A stretch of DNA of 44,949 nt from positions 11,853 to 56,801 of the forward strand of contig PMSX01000097.1 of the NCBI GenBank assembly GCA_003167495.1. The letters are read 5' to 3'. This document shows positions 34,427 through 43,418 of the stretch, in pieces. Made by a program: the position numbers and the translations under genes. Source of the stretch: Bryobacterales bacterium (lineage in GTDB: Bacteria > Acidobacteriota > Terriglobia > Bryobacterales > Bryobacteraceae). A model generated the notes under the pieces. That model was not told where the DNA came from, searched no databases, and worked only from the letters and a program-made list of their open reading frames with translations. Position 1 is the first letter of the stretch; each line of letters starts with the position of its first letter.

Positions 34427-35656
34427 ATGCAGCCCCTGATCTGCCACCTCGATATGGACGCGTTCTTCGTTTCTGTAGAAGAACTGTTTGATCCATCGTT
34501 GAAGGGCAAGCCAGTCATCGTGGGCGGCAAGGCGGACCAACGAGGCGTAGTGGCAGCAGCTTCCTATGCGGCACGCAAGTTTGGCGTGCATTCAGCGATG
34601 CCGTTGCGGACCGCGGCGCGGTTATGTCCGCAGGCGACCTTTGTAGATGGCCACATGCATCGCTATGGGGAATATTCGCGTAAAGTGTCTACGGTATTGA
34701 CGCACTTTTCTCCTAAAGTGGATATGGCCTCGATCGACGAAGCTTACCTGGATTTGACAGGCACATCGAGGTTGCTTGGCCCTCCTTTGAAGGCAGCTCA
34801 CTTGCTGCATGAGGCGATCCGCGAGGCGACAAGTTTACACTGTTCGCTGGGATTGGCTTCGTCGCGGTTGGTTGCGAAAATTTCTTCCGACCAGGCGAAG
34901 CCCAATGGCGTGCTATATATTCTGCCTGGCACAGAGGCGCGGTTTCTTGCGCCGCTGGAGGTGCGGAAAGTGCCTGGTGTAGGGAAGAAAACAGAAGAGG
35001 CGCTGCACAAGATTGGCATCCGGCATGTGGGAGATTTGGCGGCGCTGGATGAGTCGTTTCTGGCGGAACGGTTTGGGAGGTGGGGGTTAGCGCTAGCCGG
35101 TAAGGCCCTTGGCTTGGATGCCGGTGGGTGGTTTGATACTCCCATTGGAGCGAACGAAGATCCGAAATCGATTTCCCACGAACACACATTCGGCGAGGAC
35201 ACGGCAGACAAAGAGAAGTTGGAGACCACGCTGCTGAAGTTGTCGGAGATGGTGGCGCAGCGGCTGCGTGAGCACCAGTTGTATTCGCGAACTGTTTCAC
35301 TGAAGCTGCGCGACGAAGATTTTGTGACAGTGACGCGGGCGTCGACGTTGGACCATGCGACTCAGCTTGACCGGGAGATTGCCACGGCCGTGACTGAGTT
35401 ATTCCGCAAAGCGTGGGACGGCAAGAAGCCGATACGATTGCTGGGCGTGCACGCTGGGTCGCTGCAAGCTATGGAAGGGCAGATGAACTTGCTGGAAGAG
35501 GCTAATACGGCGCGCCTCCGCGAGGCATTTCGCTCAGTGGACCATATTCGAAACAAGTTCGGCGATTCCGCCATTTCACTCGCCAAGTCACTGAAGGCGG
35601 GTATTCGCGAGCGCGTGCAAGATTCACCGGCGAGACGGAAAAAGAAGAACCCCTAA
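34427..35656 (+). CDS. dinB: DNA polymerase IV (Y family)
   Basis: A 409-residue translesion polymerase. Metal-binding acids are in HLDMDAFFVSVEE (Asp9) and SIDEAYLDLTG (Asp104, Glu105). The finger region has VVAAASYAARKFGVHSAMPL. The helix-hairpin-helix part has RKVPGVGKKTEEALHKIGI. The little-finger domain is present, and a C-terminal basic tail (ARRKKKNP) follows LREAFRSVDHIRNKFG. No SOS box is visible just upstream. The ATG lies 9 nt after the prmC stop, so it is expressed with the release-factor operon, an unusual context for an error-prone polymerase. It converges on tpiA with 4 nt between. Confidence 0.94.
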   Translation: MQPLICHLDMDAFFVSVEELFDPSLKGKPVIVGGKADQRGVVAAASYAARKFGVHSAMPLRTAARLCPQATFVDGHMHRYGEYSRKVSTVLTHFSPKVDMASIDEAYLDLTGTSRLLGPPLKAAHLLHEAIREATSLHCSLGLASSRLVAKISSDQAKPNGVLYILPGTEARFLAPLEVRKVPGVGKKTEEALHKIGIRHVGDLAALDESFLAERFGRWGLALAGKALGLDAGGWFDTPIGANEDPKSISHEHTFGEDTADKEKLETTLLKLSEMVAQRLREHQLYSRTVSLKLRDEDFVTVTRASTLDHATQLDREIATAVTELFRKAWDGKKPIRLLGVHAGSLQAMEGQMNLLEEANTARLREAFRSVDHIRNKFGDSAISLAKSLKAGIRERVQDSPARRKKKNP

Positions 35657-35660
35657 GCAA

Positions 35661-36416
35661 TCAGGCAGCTTTCACGATCTTAAAGAAGGAATCTGGATCG
35701 AGGCTTGCGCCGCCAACCAGCGTGCCGTCCAACTGATCTTCTTTCATCAGCCCAACGATATTGTCAGGCTTGACACTGCCACCGTAGAGAATGCGCAATT
35801 GCTCAGCGGCCTCGCCACCGAACCGCCGATCGGCCTCCTGGCGGATTAGTCTGTGCGCTGCCGCGGCAATTTCGGGCGTAGCGGTTTGCCCCGTGCCGAT
35901 CGCCCAAACCGGTTCATAGGCGATCACTACTTGTGCAAATTGCTCCTCTGTGAGGCCAGCCACGCCGGCGGCGAATTGCTTGATCAGCACTTCGTTGGTT
36001 TTGCCCGCTTTGTGTTCTTCCAGGCGCTCGCCTACGCAAATGATCGGCCGCAAACCGGCACCTAAGGCCGCTTGCGTTTTCTTCAGAACATCGGCGTCGG
36101 TTTCGCTCGTCACTACATGACGGCGTTCGCTATGGCCTATGAGTACCCAGCTCGCGCCGGCGGCGAGGAACATATCGGCCGAGATTTCACCGGTGAAGGC
36201 ACCTTCCTTGCTCCAGTAAATGTTCTGTCCGCCGATGCCGATGTTGGTGCCGTTGACGGCAGCCACCGCGGCAGGGATGTCAATTGCCGGCGGAAATAGC
36301 ACGATATCGCTTTTCTCCCAGCCGTCGGCTAGTGAGTTGAAGCGTTCAAAGAATATGGCTGTCTCTTGCGGGGTCTTGTACATCTTCCAATTGCCCGCCA
36401 TGATGCGCCGTCTCAT
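35661..36416 (-). CDS. tpiA: Triose-phosphate isomerase
   Basis: A 251-residue enzyme of usual size. It has the N-terminal RRIMAGNWKMYK with the catalytic lysine, GHSERRHVV with the catalytic histidine, AYEPVWAIGTG with the catalytic glutamate, and ILYGGSVKPDNI near the C-terminus, followed by VGGASLDPDSFFKI. It interconverts glyceraldehyde 3-phosphate and dihydroxyacetone phosphate in glycolysis. It is the last gene of the minus-strand block yebC-ruvC-hypothetical-deoB-tpiA and starts 12 nt after deoB ends. An AAAGGA sits at the deoB end, spaced somewhat far from the ATG; the second methionine (MAGNWK) is an alternative start. Confidence 0.95.
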   Translation of the reverse strand: MRRRIMAGNWKMYKTPQETAIFFERFNSLADGWEKSDIVLFPPAIDIPAAVAAVNGTNIGIGGQNIYWSKEGAFTGEISADMFLAAGASWVLIGHSERRHVVTSETDADVLKKTQAALGAGLRPIICVGERLEEHKAGKTNEVLIKQFAAGVAGLTEEQFAQVVIAYEPVWAIGTGQTATPEIAAAAHRLIRQEADRRFGGEAAEQLRILYGGSVKPDNIVGLMKEDQLDGTLVGGASLDPDSFFKIVKAA

Positions 36417-36428
36417 AAAACTTGTGAA

Positions 36429-37601
36429 CTATCCTTTCTGAATGTCGTGGAGAAAACTGGTGCCGGCTGGAAGGGCAGCTGCTCCGAAGTTTTCCGCAAC
36501 GGTTTGGCCGATGTCCGCCAAACTCTTGCGCGTACCTAAATTACAACCGGCCGTTACCTGGTTGCCATAAACGAGAAGTGGCGTGTATTCACGCGAATGG
36601 TCGGTGGAGGGAGTGGTGGGATCGCAGCCATGATCGGCGGTGATGATCAGCAGATCGTTCGGCTGCAGATCTAGATTCGGGAGCCAGCGGTCAGTGGCCT
36701 CAAGGGCGCGGGCGTAACCATCAACGTCGTTGCGGTGGCCGTATTGTTGGTCAAAATCGACAAGATTTACGAAGATGAGCCCCGTTGGCTGCTCGCGCAT
36801 GGCTTCCATGGTTTTCTCCATGCCGTCGTCATTGTTCTTAGTTTTGACAGAATGAGTGATACCGCGGCCGAGGAAAATGTCGGAGATTTTCCCAATCGCG
36901 TAGACAGCCACGTGGTGCGCGGCTAGTTGATCGAGCAGCATTCCTGGAGGCGGGGGAACGGCGTAATCGTGGCGATCGGCAGTGCGTTTGAAATGCCCAG
37001 GCTGGCCCTCGAACGGACGCGCAATCACCCGTCCCACTTCGTTCGGGCTGTGCAGCATGTCGCGCGCGATTTCACAAATGCGGTATAGCTCGGGCAGAGG
37101 GATGACGTCAATATGCGCGGCAATTTGGAAGACGCTGTCCGCAGACGTGTACACAATGGGCGACCCCGTACGCATGTGCTCTTCGCCCAGTTCGTTAATG
37201 ATCTCCGTGCCGGAAGCTGCTTTGTTGCCTAGAATCTTGCGTCCGATTTTGCCCTCGAACTCAGCAACGATTTCGGGAGGAAATCCGTGGGGATAAAGGG
37301 GGAACGGCTTTTCGAGAATCACGCCAGTCATCTCCCAATGGCCGGTGGTGGTGTCTTTGCCGGGTGAAGCGAGGCAGCACTTGCCGTAAGCGCCCGCCGG
37401 ATGATCAACGCCAGGCAACCCCGCGAGCGGCTTAATTGTCGTGAGACCGAGGCGTGAAAGATTCGGCAATTCCACTTTGCGGCGGTTGCAAATGTTGCCG
37501 AGCGTGTCGCACCCTTCATCGCCATAGTCCGCGGCATCGGGCATTGCGCCAATGCCGACGCTATCGAGTACAATCCAGATGACGCGACCGAAGCGAGGCA
37601 A
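36429..37601 (-). CDS. deoB: Phosphopentomutase
   Basis: A 390-residue member of the alkaline-phosphatase-like fold. The N-terminal metal site is [17 protein letters not shown]. The phosphothreonine segment is [13 protein letters not shown], and later metal ligands lie in [18 protein letters not shown] and [19 protein letters not shown]. It interconverts ribose (or deoxyribose) 1-phosphate and 5-phosphate in nucleoside salvage. Start is TTG at 37599-37601. The upstream gene's end supplies a GGAGGA about 10 nt before it, and the previous stop is only 6 nt away, so translation is probably coupled. Usual family length. Confidence 0.94.
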   Translation of the reverse strand: MPRFGRVIWIVLDSVGIGAMPDAADYGDEGCDTLGNICNRRKVELPNLSRLGLTTIKPLAGLPGVDHPAGAYGKCCLASPGKDTTTGHWEMTGVILEKPFPLYPHGFPPEIVAEFEGKIGRKILGNKAASGTEIINELGEEHMRTGSPIVYTSADSVFQIAAHIDVIPLPELYRICEIARDMLHSPNEVGRVIARPFEGQPGHFKRTADRHDYAVPPPPGMLLDQLAAHHVAVYAIGKISDIFLGRGITHSVKTKNNDDGMEKTMEAMREQPTGLIFVNLVDFDQQYGHRNDVDGYARALEATDRWLPNLDLQPNDLLIITADHGCDPTTPSTDHSREYTPLLVYGNQVTAGCNLGTRKSLADIGQTVAENFGAAALPAGTSFLHDIQKG

Positions 37602-37607
37602 CGAGAT

Positions 37608-38255
37608 TCATTCCTCCTTCTGGCCCGCGGTGTCGTTGGCTGGTTTTTGAGCTGTAAATTCATCTTTTAAGCGGGCGGCGCGTTCTCGCGCCAGATGCAT
37701 GATGGATGCGTGAGACGTGATTCGGTTGAGCAATGGAAGAAATTGTGCGGGCGCCGCCAAATGTTTATTGATCCAGAGTGATTCCACTTGCGCGAGCGAA
37801 TCGTTGATGCCGAGATGGTCGAAATGCACGGTTCGATCAAGATCGATCCAGGCGCGCTCAGTGGCTGCGATATCTTCGAAGCGATCAAGCAATTGCTGCG
37901 CAGCTTCCAGCGTGGAGTAGTTGAAGACGACTTCCGCCGATTTGCCGTCTTCCGATTCGTAGCGAAAGGTTTTCTTGCCGGTGTTAGCGACCTTTAGGCC
38001 AGACTCGATGGGAGATTTAAAAAACTCCAAACGCTGGGCCAGATCGAACAACGGAATTACGTCACTTTCGGGGAGGTCAGCTTTGATAGGTTGCTCGTCG
38101 CTGACTGACTCTTTGTAAGTTAACGCCCCTGCTTTATCAACCTCGACCGAACAGTATTCAGGAACACTCCCAGGGAAGCTCTTTGTGAATGTCAGCTTGG
38201 CGGGGCCCGCGCAAAGCCAAGCTGCCAGCAACGGCAAAAGCAAAACCGCTTTCAT
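37608..38255 (-). CDS. Secreted protein of unknown function
   Basis: A 215-residue protein with a signal peptide ([20 protein letters not shown]). The mature part begins [20 protein letters not shown] and looks like a small beta-rich domain followed by a helical C-terminal half ([20 protein letters not shown]). I recognise no named family and see no catalytic motif. Its ATG overlaps the ruvC stop by 4 nt and its end carries the ribosome binding site of deoB, so it is firmly embedded in this operon. Possibly a lineage-specific gene. Confidence 0.7.
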   Translation of the reverse strand: MKAVLLLPLLAAWLCAGPAKLTFTKSFPGSVPEYCSVEVDKAGALTYKESVSDEQPIKADLPESDVIPLFDLAQRLEFFKSPIESGLKVANTGKKTFRYESEDGKSAEVVFNYSTLEAAQQLLDRFEDIAATERAWIDLDRTVHFDHLGINDSLAQVESLWINKHLAAPAQFLPLLNRITSHASIMHLARERAARLKDEFTAQKPANDTAGQKEE

Positions 38256-38749
38256 CGGGCCGCCCCAACGGCGAGAGCCAGATTGGCGCGCGTGCCGTGG
38301 CAGATCGCCACTGCCAGAGCGTCCGAAACGTCGTAAGATGCGAAGGGTTTGGTGACACGCAACAGCGAACGTACCATCATTTGCACCTGCTGCTTTTCGG
38401 CTCGGCCATAGCCCACCACGCTCATTTTTACTTCGAGAGCCGAGTATTCAGCCACGGCAAGCCCAGCTTCGGCGGCCTGCAACAACGCTACGCCGCGCAC
38501 GTGCGCGAGTTTCAACGCCGACTTTGCATTCACCGCATAGAAAACTTCTTCGACGGCCGCAGCCTGCGGTTGGAAGGTTTGAAACACGTCACGCAACTCG
38601 GCCGCTATGAGTTTCAACCGGTATTCAAGCGCTTGCGTCGCGTTGGTGCGGATGACACCGGCAGTGATCAGACAATGAGCGCGGCCGTCGGAGTCTATTA
38701 CTCCGAACCCCGTCCGCTCCGTGCCGCAGTCTATGCCGACGATTCGCAT
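38252..38749 (-). CDS. ruvC: Holliday junction resolvase RuvC
   Basis: A 165-residue endodeoxyribonuclease. The four acidic catalytic residues are all present: Asp7 ([13 protein letters not shown]), Glu67 ([12 protein letters not shown]), and Asp140 and Asp143 ([15 protein letters not shown]). It cuts four-way junctions made during recombination, together with RuvAB, which is not in the window. The gene lies 25 nt downstream of yebC, a common neighbour order (yebC-ruvC), and its stop overlaps the next start by 4 nt. Normal length and no oddities. Confidence 0.95.
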   Translation of the reverse strand: MRIVGIDCGTERTGFGVIDSDGRAHCLITAGVIRTNATQALEYRLKLIAAELRDVFQTFQPQAAAVEEVFYAVNAKSALKLAHVRGVALLQAAEAGLAVAEYSALEVKMSVVGYGRAEKQQVQMMVRSLLRVTKPFASYDVSDALAVAICHGTRANLALAVGAAR

Positions 38750-38774
38750 TTTGTGGAACGCTTAGCGCGGCACA

Positions 38775-39518
38775 CTATGCCATCGCTTCAACTTCCGCTT
38801 CATCTAACTCGTAATTTCCGTAAACGCTTTGCACGTCGTCATGCTCGTCGAGCGCATCGTAGAGCTTCTGCATGTTCTGCGCGTTCTTGCCTTCGAGCTT
38901 GACGGTGTTTTTGGGCACCATCGCGATTTCGGCCTGCTCTGTCGGGATGCCTGCTTTTTCGAGAGCCTTCTGAATGGCTTCGTGAGCTTCGGGAGCAGAA
39001 AGGATTTCCCAGGCGCCACCCTGATCGCGAATGTCGTCGCCGCCCGCATCGAGAACGATGTTCATGAGTTGATCTTCGGTGGCCTTTTCGCCGTCGACAA
39101 TGATCTGGCTCTTCCGTTCGAACATCCAGGCAACGCTGCCCTGTTCCCCAAGATTGCCGCCGAGTTTAGAGAAGGTATGGCGAATTTCGCTGACCGTGCG
39201 GTTGCGGTTGTCGGTAGCCACATTGACCAGCACGGCGGCGCCGCCAGGACCGTAACCTTCATACATGATTTCGTCAATCTGGCCGCCTTCCAGTTCGCCT
39301 GTGCCGCGCATGATCGCGCGCTTAATGTTATCGGCGGGCATGCTGACGTTCTTGGCGGCCAAGACAGCCGTGCGCAAGCGAGGATTCATGTCGGGATCGC
39401 CCCCAGAGCGGGCGGCAATCATGATTTCCTTGATCAGCCGGGTGAAAACTTTGCCGCGCTTGGCGTCGAGCGCCGCCTTCTTATGCTTTATGGTCGCCCA
39501 TTTACTGTGTCCAGACAT
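38775..39518 (-). CDS. yebC: YebC/PmpR-family protein
   Basis: A 247-residue protein with the family N-terminus SGHSKWATIKHKKAALDAKR, then FTRLIKEIMIAARSGGDPD, NVSMPADNIKRAIMRGTGEL, YEGYGPGGAAVLV, and the acidic C-terminus. The family was named for DNA binding, but recent work shows that several members help ribosomes pass stalling sequences, including proline stretches. Which role applies here cannot be told. GAGG lies several bases upstream of the ATG. It heads the minus-strand block with ruvC. Confidence 0.94.
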   Translation of the reverse strand: MSGHSKWATIKHKKAALDAKRGKVFTRLIKEIMIAARSGGDPDMNPRLRTAVLAAKNVSMPADNIKRAIMRGTGELEGGQIDEIMYEGYGPGGAAVLVNVATDNRNRTVSEIRHTFSKLGGNLGEQGSVAWMFERKSQIIVDGEKATEDQLMNIVLDAGGDDIRDQGGAWEILSAPEAHEAIQKALEKAGIPTEQAEIAMVPKNTVKLEGKNAQNMQKLYDALDEHDDVQSVYGNYELDEAEVEAMA

Positions 39519-39599
39519 CGAAAAACCTCAACTGCTCCTAACTTTCGAGCATAACAAAGAGGACCGGATGCGGAATTCCCGGGATGCGGAAGGCACCGG

Positions 39600-39716
39600 C
39601 TACTCCCGAAGGTGCGGCGGCCGTGCGGACGGCGGCACTTGCTCGCGCGGATCGTAATACTTGGAATCCGCGAGTACGCCGCTGATACCCAGACCGGCCG
39701 GGGTGGAAGACGCACT
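39600..39716 (-). pseudogene. Possible C-terminal remnant of a lost gene
   Basis: A minus-strand frame ending at a stop at 39600-39602 reads like the true tail of a protein: TPAGLGISGVLADSKYYDPR then EQVPPSARPPHLRE. Upstream of about 39716 the same frame runs antisense through the broken GNAT gene and loses protein-like quality. If real, it is a 3' fragment left after insertion or deletion. The family is not recognised. Confidence 0.25.
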
Positions 39717-39719
39717 AAA

Positions 39720-40225
39720 ATGGAGCGAATGGAAATCCGCATCCTTGGCGAAAGCGACGCTGCCGCTTGGTGGCGGCTCAGGCTCGAGGCGCTCGAAAAC
39801 GAACCGTTCGCGTTCGGGAAGGCGGTTGACGAGCATAAAACACACCCCCGTTGAGACAATCGCGCTATGCTTTAGCAATGCAACCGAAGGCAACTTCACG
39901 CTGGGCGTTTTCGCAGACAGCAATCTGGTAGGCATCGCGACCTTCATTCGGGAAACGGGACTGAAAGAAAGGCACAAAGGGCGCATCTACGGAGTCTATG
40001 TCAGTGCGGCGCAAAGAAGTCGGACGAGCATTGATTGACGCCCTGCTGGAAAAAGCCAAGCGCGATTCGTCACTCGAACAAATTATGCTTGCAGTGGCGA
40101 CATGCCAAAACGCCGCGCGAGGGCTTTATCGTGAGTTCGGTTTTGAGACGTATGGGACGGAGCCAAATGCTTTAAAGGTTGGCGCCAGGTACATCGACGA
40201 GGATCATATGATTCTTAGAATTTGA
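39720..40225 (+). pseudogene. GNAT acetyltransferase with two frameshifts
   Basis: Three frames in order give one GNAT protein of about 165 residues. The first is from an ATG at 39720 (MEIRILGESDAAAWWRLRLE to AFGKAVDEH). After a shift near 39840-39855 the second follows (FTLGVFADSNLVGIATFIRE to GRIYGVYVSAAQR). After another near 40005-40025 the third follows (VGRALIDALLEKAKRDSSLE, then ARGLYREFGFETYGTEPNAL to the stop). The acetyl-CoA-binding motif region falls exactly at the second break. Enzymes of this kind transfer an acetyl group to an amine; the substrate is unknown. Two breaks make a sequencing slip less likely than real decay. The stop codon lies inside the -35 box of the padR promoter. 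Confidence 0.75.
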
Positions 40226-40258
40226 CATCGGCGGACTGCTGACATAGAATCTCTATGT
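40222..40258 (+). promoter_or_regulatory. padR promoter with overlapping dyad operator
   Basis: TTGACA at 40222-40227 and TAGAAT at 40245-40250 are separated by exactly 17 nt, a near-consensus sigma-70 promoter. A perfect inverted repeat, ACATAGA-ATC-TCTATGT (40242-40258), covers the -10 box and the expected start point. PadR proteins bind dyads with ACAT/ATGT half-sites, so autorepression is likely. The expected transcript start, near 40257, is only a few bases before the ATG at 40260, so the messenger would be almost leaderless. Confidence 0.75.
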
Positions 40259-40259
40259 A

Positions 40260-40598
40260 ATGCCTCCGACCACCCGCGAAGAAATCCCTCCCGGTACGCT
40301 CGATCTGCTTATCCTTAAGACCCTTGAGCGCAACAACGAACTCCACGGCTTTCAAATCGCCAATGCCATCCAAGCTTTATCGCAAGATGTCTTGCACGTT
40401 GAAGAGGGATCTCTTTATCCGGCCCTCCAACGCATGTTAGTCAAGGGCTGGCTCACAGCCGAATGGAGCAAAACTCCAGAAAATCGCCGCGCCCGCTATT
40501 ACCGGCTTAGCAGGGACGGCCGCAAACAGCTAGCGCGGGAAATCACTCGTTATGGACGCGTCAGCGAAGCCATTGGCCGCGTCCTACAGCCGGCTTAA
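40260..40598 (+). CDS. PadR-family transcription regulator
   Basis: A 112-residue winged-helix repressor. It has the family motifs GTLDLLILKTLERNNELHGF (with HGF at the recognition helix start), VEEGSLYPALQRMLVKGWLT and the wing NRRARYYRLSRDGRKQL. A short C-terminal helix for dimer contact follows. It begins at the dyad operator at 40242-40258 and is followed 9 nt later by a large permease, the usual PadR-permease pairing in Acidobacteriota. It most likely represses both genes and responds to a small hydrophobic or drug-like ligand. The ligand is unknown. Confidence 0.9.
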   Translation: MPPTTREEIPPGTLDLLILKTLERNNELHGFQIANAIQALSQDVLHVEEGSLYPALQRMLVKGWLTAEWSKTPENRRARYYRLSRDGRKQLAREITRYGRVSEAIGRVLQPA

Positions 40599-40607
40599 GG
40601 ATTCAGT

Positions 40608-43292
40608 ATGCGCGCCCTGCTACGCCGCTTGAAATTTACGCTCAACCGCCAGCACCAGCTTGATGATCTGGAAACCGAAATGCAGCTGCACCGCGAACTT
40701 CGTGCCGAATTGCTGGCCCGCGAAGGTCTCAGTTCCGAGGAAGCCGCCTTCGCCTCCAATCGTCACTTCGGGAACACCACCCTGCTCAAAGAGGACTCCC
40801 ACAATATGCTCACCTGGAACCTGCTCGAGGACCTGCTCAAAGATTTGCGCTACTCCTTGCGATCCCTTGTTGCCAATCCGCTATTTGCCCTGATCGCGAT
40901 TCTCACCCTCGCTCTCGGCATCGGCGCAAATACCGCCATATTTAGCGTCATCAACGCTGTTTTGCTCCGCGGCCTGCCTGTCCATAACCCTGAGCAACTT
41001 GTTTACCTTCATGTGGAACCTGGCCAGCCCGACGGCGCGGGCAACACCGGAAATAGCGACTCGTCCTTCAGCGAATACGTCTTTGAACAACTGCGCACGC
41101 AGCGCCAGACGTTTTCTTCGCTCAGCGCTTACGTGCCGCTGAGCTCGAATAAAATCGCCATTCGCATTGGCTCTCTTCCCGAAGAAGCTGGCGCCGAAAT
41201 GGTGAGCGGAGATTTTTTCTCGGGCCTCGGCGTGGGCGCTTCGTGTGGCCGCGTGCTGAGTCTAGGCGATGAGAAAAATCATGCTGCTGTTGCCGTGCTT
41301 GGTTACGGCTTCTGGAATCGGCGCTTTGCGGCGGATTGCGCCGTTGTCGGCAAAACGGTTTCCATAAAGGGCAACCCGTTCACAGTTATTGGTGTAGCCG
41401 CACGGGGCTTTGGCGGCGTTGAGCCGAGTCCCACCGACATTTGGATTCCGCTGCAAGTGAACCCGGCCTTGAACGCCTGGGGCTCGGAAGGGAAGAACTA
41501 TTACGCGAATCCCTTGTGGTGGTGCCTGCGGCTGGTAGGCCGTTTGGCACCGCATGTAACGCCGCTACAGGCCGAGGCTCAACTGGCGTCTGCGTTTCGC
41601 CGCGCCGCGTATGAACATCTTGGCGGCAAGCCGAAAGCGGGCGAACAACCCTGCAAGTTACTGCTTGTCCCGGCAAGGGGCATCGGCGAAGATGGCGACG
41701 ACTACAGACAGCCGCTCTATTTCTTGTTCGTCATCGTGGCGGTGATTCTCGGGATCGCCTGCGGCAATGTAGCAATGCTTCTGGCTGCTCGCAATTCTAG
41801 CCGCCGCCGCGAATTTAGCATCCGTCTTGCGATTGGCGGCAGTCAGAGCCGCCTCTTCCGGCAGCTTCTTGCCGAGAGTCTGCTTCTTTCGAAGGCTGGC
41901 GCGCTTCTCGGCTGGCTCTTCGCGCTAGCCTTTACGAAAGTGCTGGCGGGCTGGGCGGGCATGGAGACAAGCCTCGCACCCGACCCTTCAGTATCTCTGT
42001 TCACCGGCGCGGTGATGATCCTCATTGCATTGCTGTTCGGTCTGGCTCCGCTGGCAACCGTGCGTCGAGTGCCGGTTGGGCTGGCGCTCAAAGATTCCTC
42101 AGCCACCTCCTTTAAAGATAAATCCAAATCGCAGGGATCACGGCTCATCGTTATCGCGCAAGTTGCGTTGGGTTTAGTGCTGGCCGTTTCCGCGGGACTA
42201 CTCACGCGCAGCTTGCGCAATCTGGAGCAGGCTAACCTCGGCCTCAAAGCCGATGGCTTATTGGTCTTTGGATTGAGTCCACAAATCGACGCGCGCTCCG
42301 ATCAAAAAACCATCGCATTCTATATTGGCTTGCTCGCCAAACTCCGCTCGCTCCCGGGCGTTTCTTCTGTGACCCTCATGAGAAATCGCATTGGGTCTGG
42401 CTGGAGCAGCAATACCACTGCGTTTCTCGACGGCAAAGCGCCCACCGGAGTTGACTCGCTGATGCGCTGGAATTCCGCCGGACCCGATTTCTTCACAACG
42501 CTCGGTGTCCCAGTGCGGCAGGGCCGCGATTTTCGCGACACGGATTCGGCAACCTCGCAAAAAGTGGCCATCGTGAACGAAACGTTTGCGAAACGCTTCT
42601 TGAAAGGCCGCGAGGTTTTAGGCCATCTGGTTTCCTACGAATCAAAAGTGGCATATACGATTGTCGGCGTAGTGGCCGATAGCAAGTACAGGGGTGTGCG
42701 CGAAGATCCGATTCCCATGGCATATTTCCCATACACCCAATGCGTCGAAATAGGCGGCATGCATTTAGAATTGCGCACGTTGGGCGATCCAGCAGCCTTT
42801 CTGCCGCAAGCGCGTCAAGCCGTTGCCGCCTTTGCGCCGGATCTCGCGTTGCTGCAACCCATGACGCAGCGCGAGCAATTTGATGCCAGCATCACGCAAG
42901 ATCGTCTGGTTTCCCGCCTTTCTTTTTTCTTCAGCGCTTTAGCGATTCTGCTCGTCGCCAGCGGTCTTTACGGGACGCTCGCTTATAGCGTGAGCCGCCG
43001 CACTTCTGAATTCGGCGTCCGCATGGCGGTTGGATGCGAACGGCCGCAACTGCTCTGGATGATCCTGCGCGAAGGGATGATCTTAGGCGCTCTGGGCATC
43101 GTCATCGGGCTGCCGGTTGCGATTGCCGTCTCGCGATGGCTTAATTCGATGCTGTTTGGCTTGACTTCATCTGATCCGCTGACGTTCGGCTTCGCGACTG
43201 CCAGCATTTTTCTCGTTTGTCTAGCGGCTGGCCTGATTCCCGCGTTTCGCGCCGCTTCCGTCGACCCCATTCGCGCACTGCGCTACGAATGA
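40608..43292 (+). CDS. MacB/FtsX-type permease, PadR-linked
   Basis: An 894-residue permease of the duplicated Acidobacterial kind. Residues 1 to about 80 are a cytoplasmic helical segment (HQLDDLETEMQLHRELRAEL) typical of the PadR-linked forms and absent from the copy at 17273. The first membrane helix is LIAILTLALGIGANTAIFSV. Then come a MacB-type periplasmic domain, a membrane block near residues 370-490 (RREFSIRLAIGGSQSRLFRQ between helices), a second periplasmic domain, and a C-terminal FtsX block (TSEFGVRMAVGCERPQ). It ends VDPIRALRYE. No ATPase gene is near, so it either borrows one or works differently from MacB. Export of a toxic ligand sensed by PadR is a reasonable but untested role. 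Confidence 0.88.
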   Translation: MRALLRRLKFTLNRQHQLDDLETEMQLHRELRAELLAREGLSSEEAAFASNRHFGNTTLLKEDSHNMLTWNLLEDLLKDLRYSLRSLVANPLFALIAILTLALGIGANTAIFSVINAVLLRGLPVHNPEQLVYLHVEPGQPDGAGNTGNSDSSFSEYVFEQLRTQRQTFSSLSAYVPLSSNKIAIRIGSLPEEAGAEMVSGDFFSGLGVGASCGRVLSLGDEKNHAAVAVLGYGFWNRRFAADCAVVGKTVSIKGNPFTVIGVAARGFGGVEPSPTDIWIPLQVNPALNAWGSEGKNYYANPLWWCLRLVGRLAPHVTPLQAEAQLASAFRRAAYEHLGGKPKAGEQPCKLLLVPARGIGEDGDDYRQPLYFLFVIVAVILGIACGNVAMLLAARNSSRRREFSIRLAIGGSQSRLFRQLLAESLLLSKAGALLGWLFALAFTKVLAGWAGMETSLAPDPSVSLFTGAVMILIALLFGLAPLATVRRVPVGLALKDSSATSFKDKSKSQGSRLIVIAQVALGLVLAVSAGLLTRSLRNLEQANLGLKADGLLVFGLSPQIDARSDQKTIAFYIGLLAKLRSLPGVSSVTLMRNRIGSGWSSNTTAFLDGKAPTGVDSLMRWNSAGPDFFTTLGVPVRQGRDFRDTDSATSQKVAIVNETFAKRFLKGREVLGHLVSYESKVAYTIVGVVADSKYRGVREDPIPMAYFPYTQCVEIGGMHLELRTLGDPAAFLPQARQAVAAFAPDLALLQPMTQREQFDASITQDRLVSRLSFFFSALAILLVASGLYGTLAYSVSRRTSEFGVRMAVGCERPQLLWMILREGMILGALGIVIGLPVAIAVSRWLNSMLFGLTSSDPLTFGFATASIFLVCLAAGLIPAFRAASVDPIRALRYE

Positions 43293-43418
43293 GCGGCTAT
43301 CGCAGCCGTCATTCTAATTGAACGACAAACTGGCCTGTGACTTCCAACCAGGGTTAACCTGTAACGGCCTCTGCCGAAAGAAAATAGCCCAGACTGCCGA
43401 TAGTGATGGTTGATACAG

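Noticed and set aside
43294..43308. Terminator after the permease (CGGCT-ATCGC-AGCCG)
   Set aside because: The stem is only 5 bp and no run of T follows, so it is too weak to claim.
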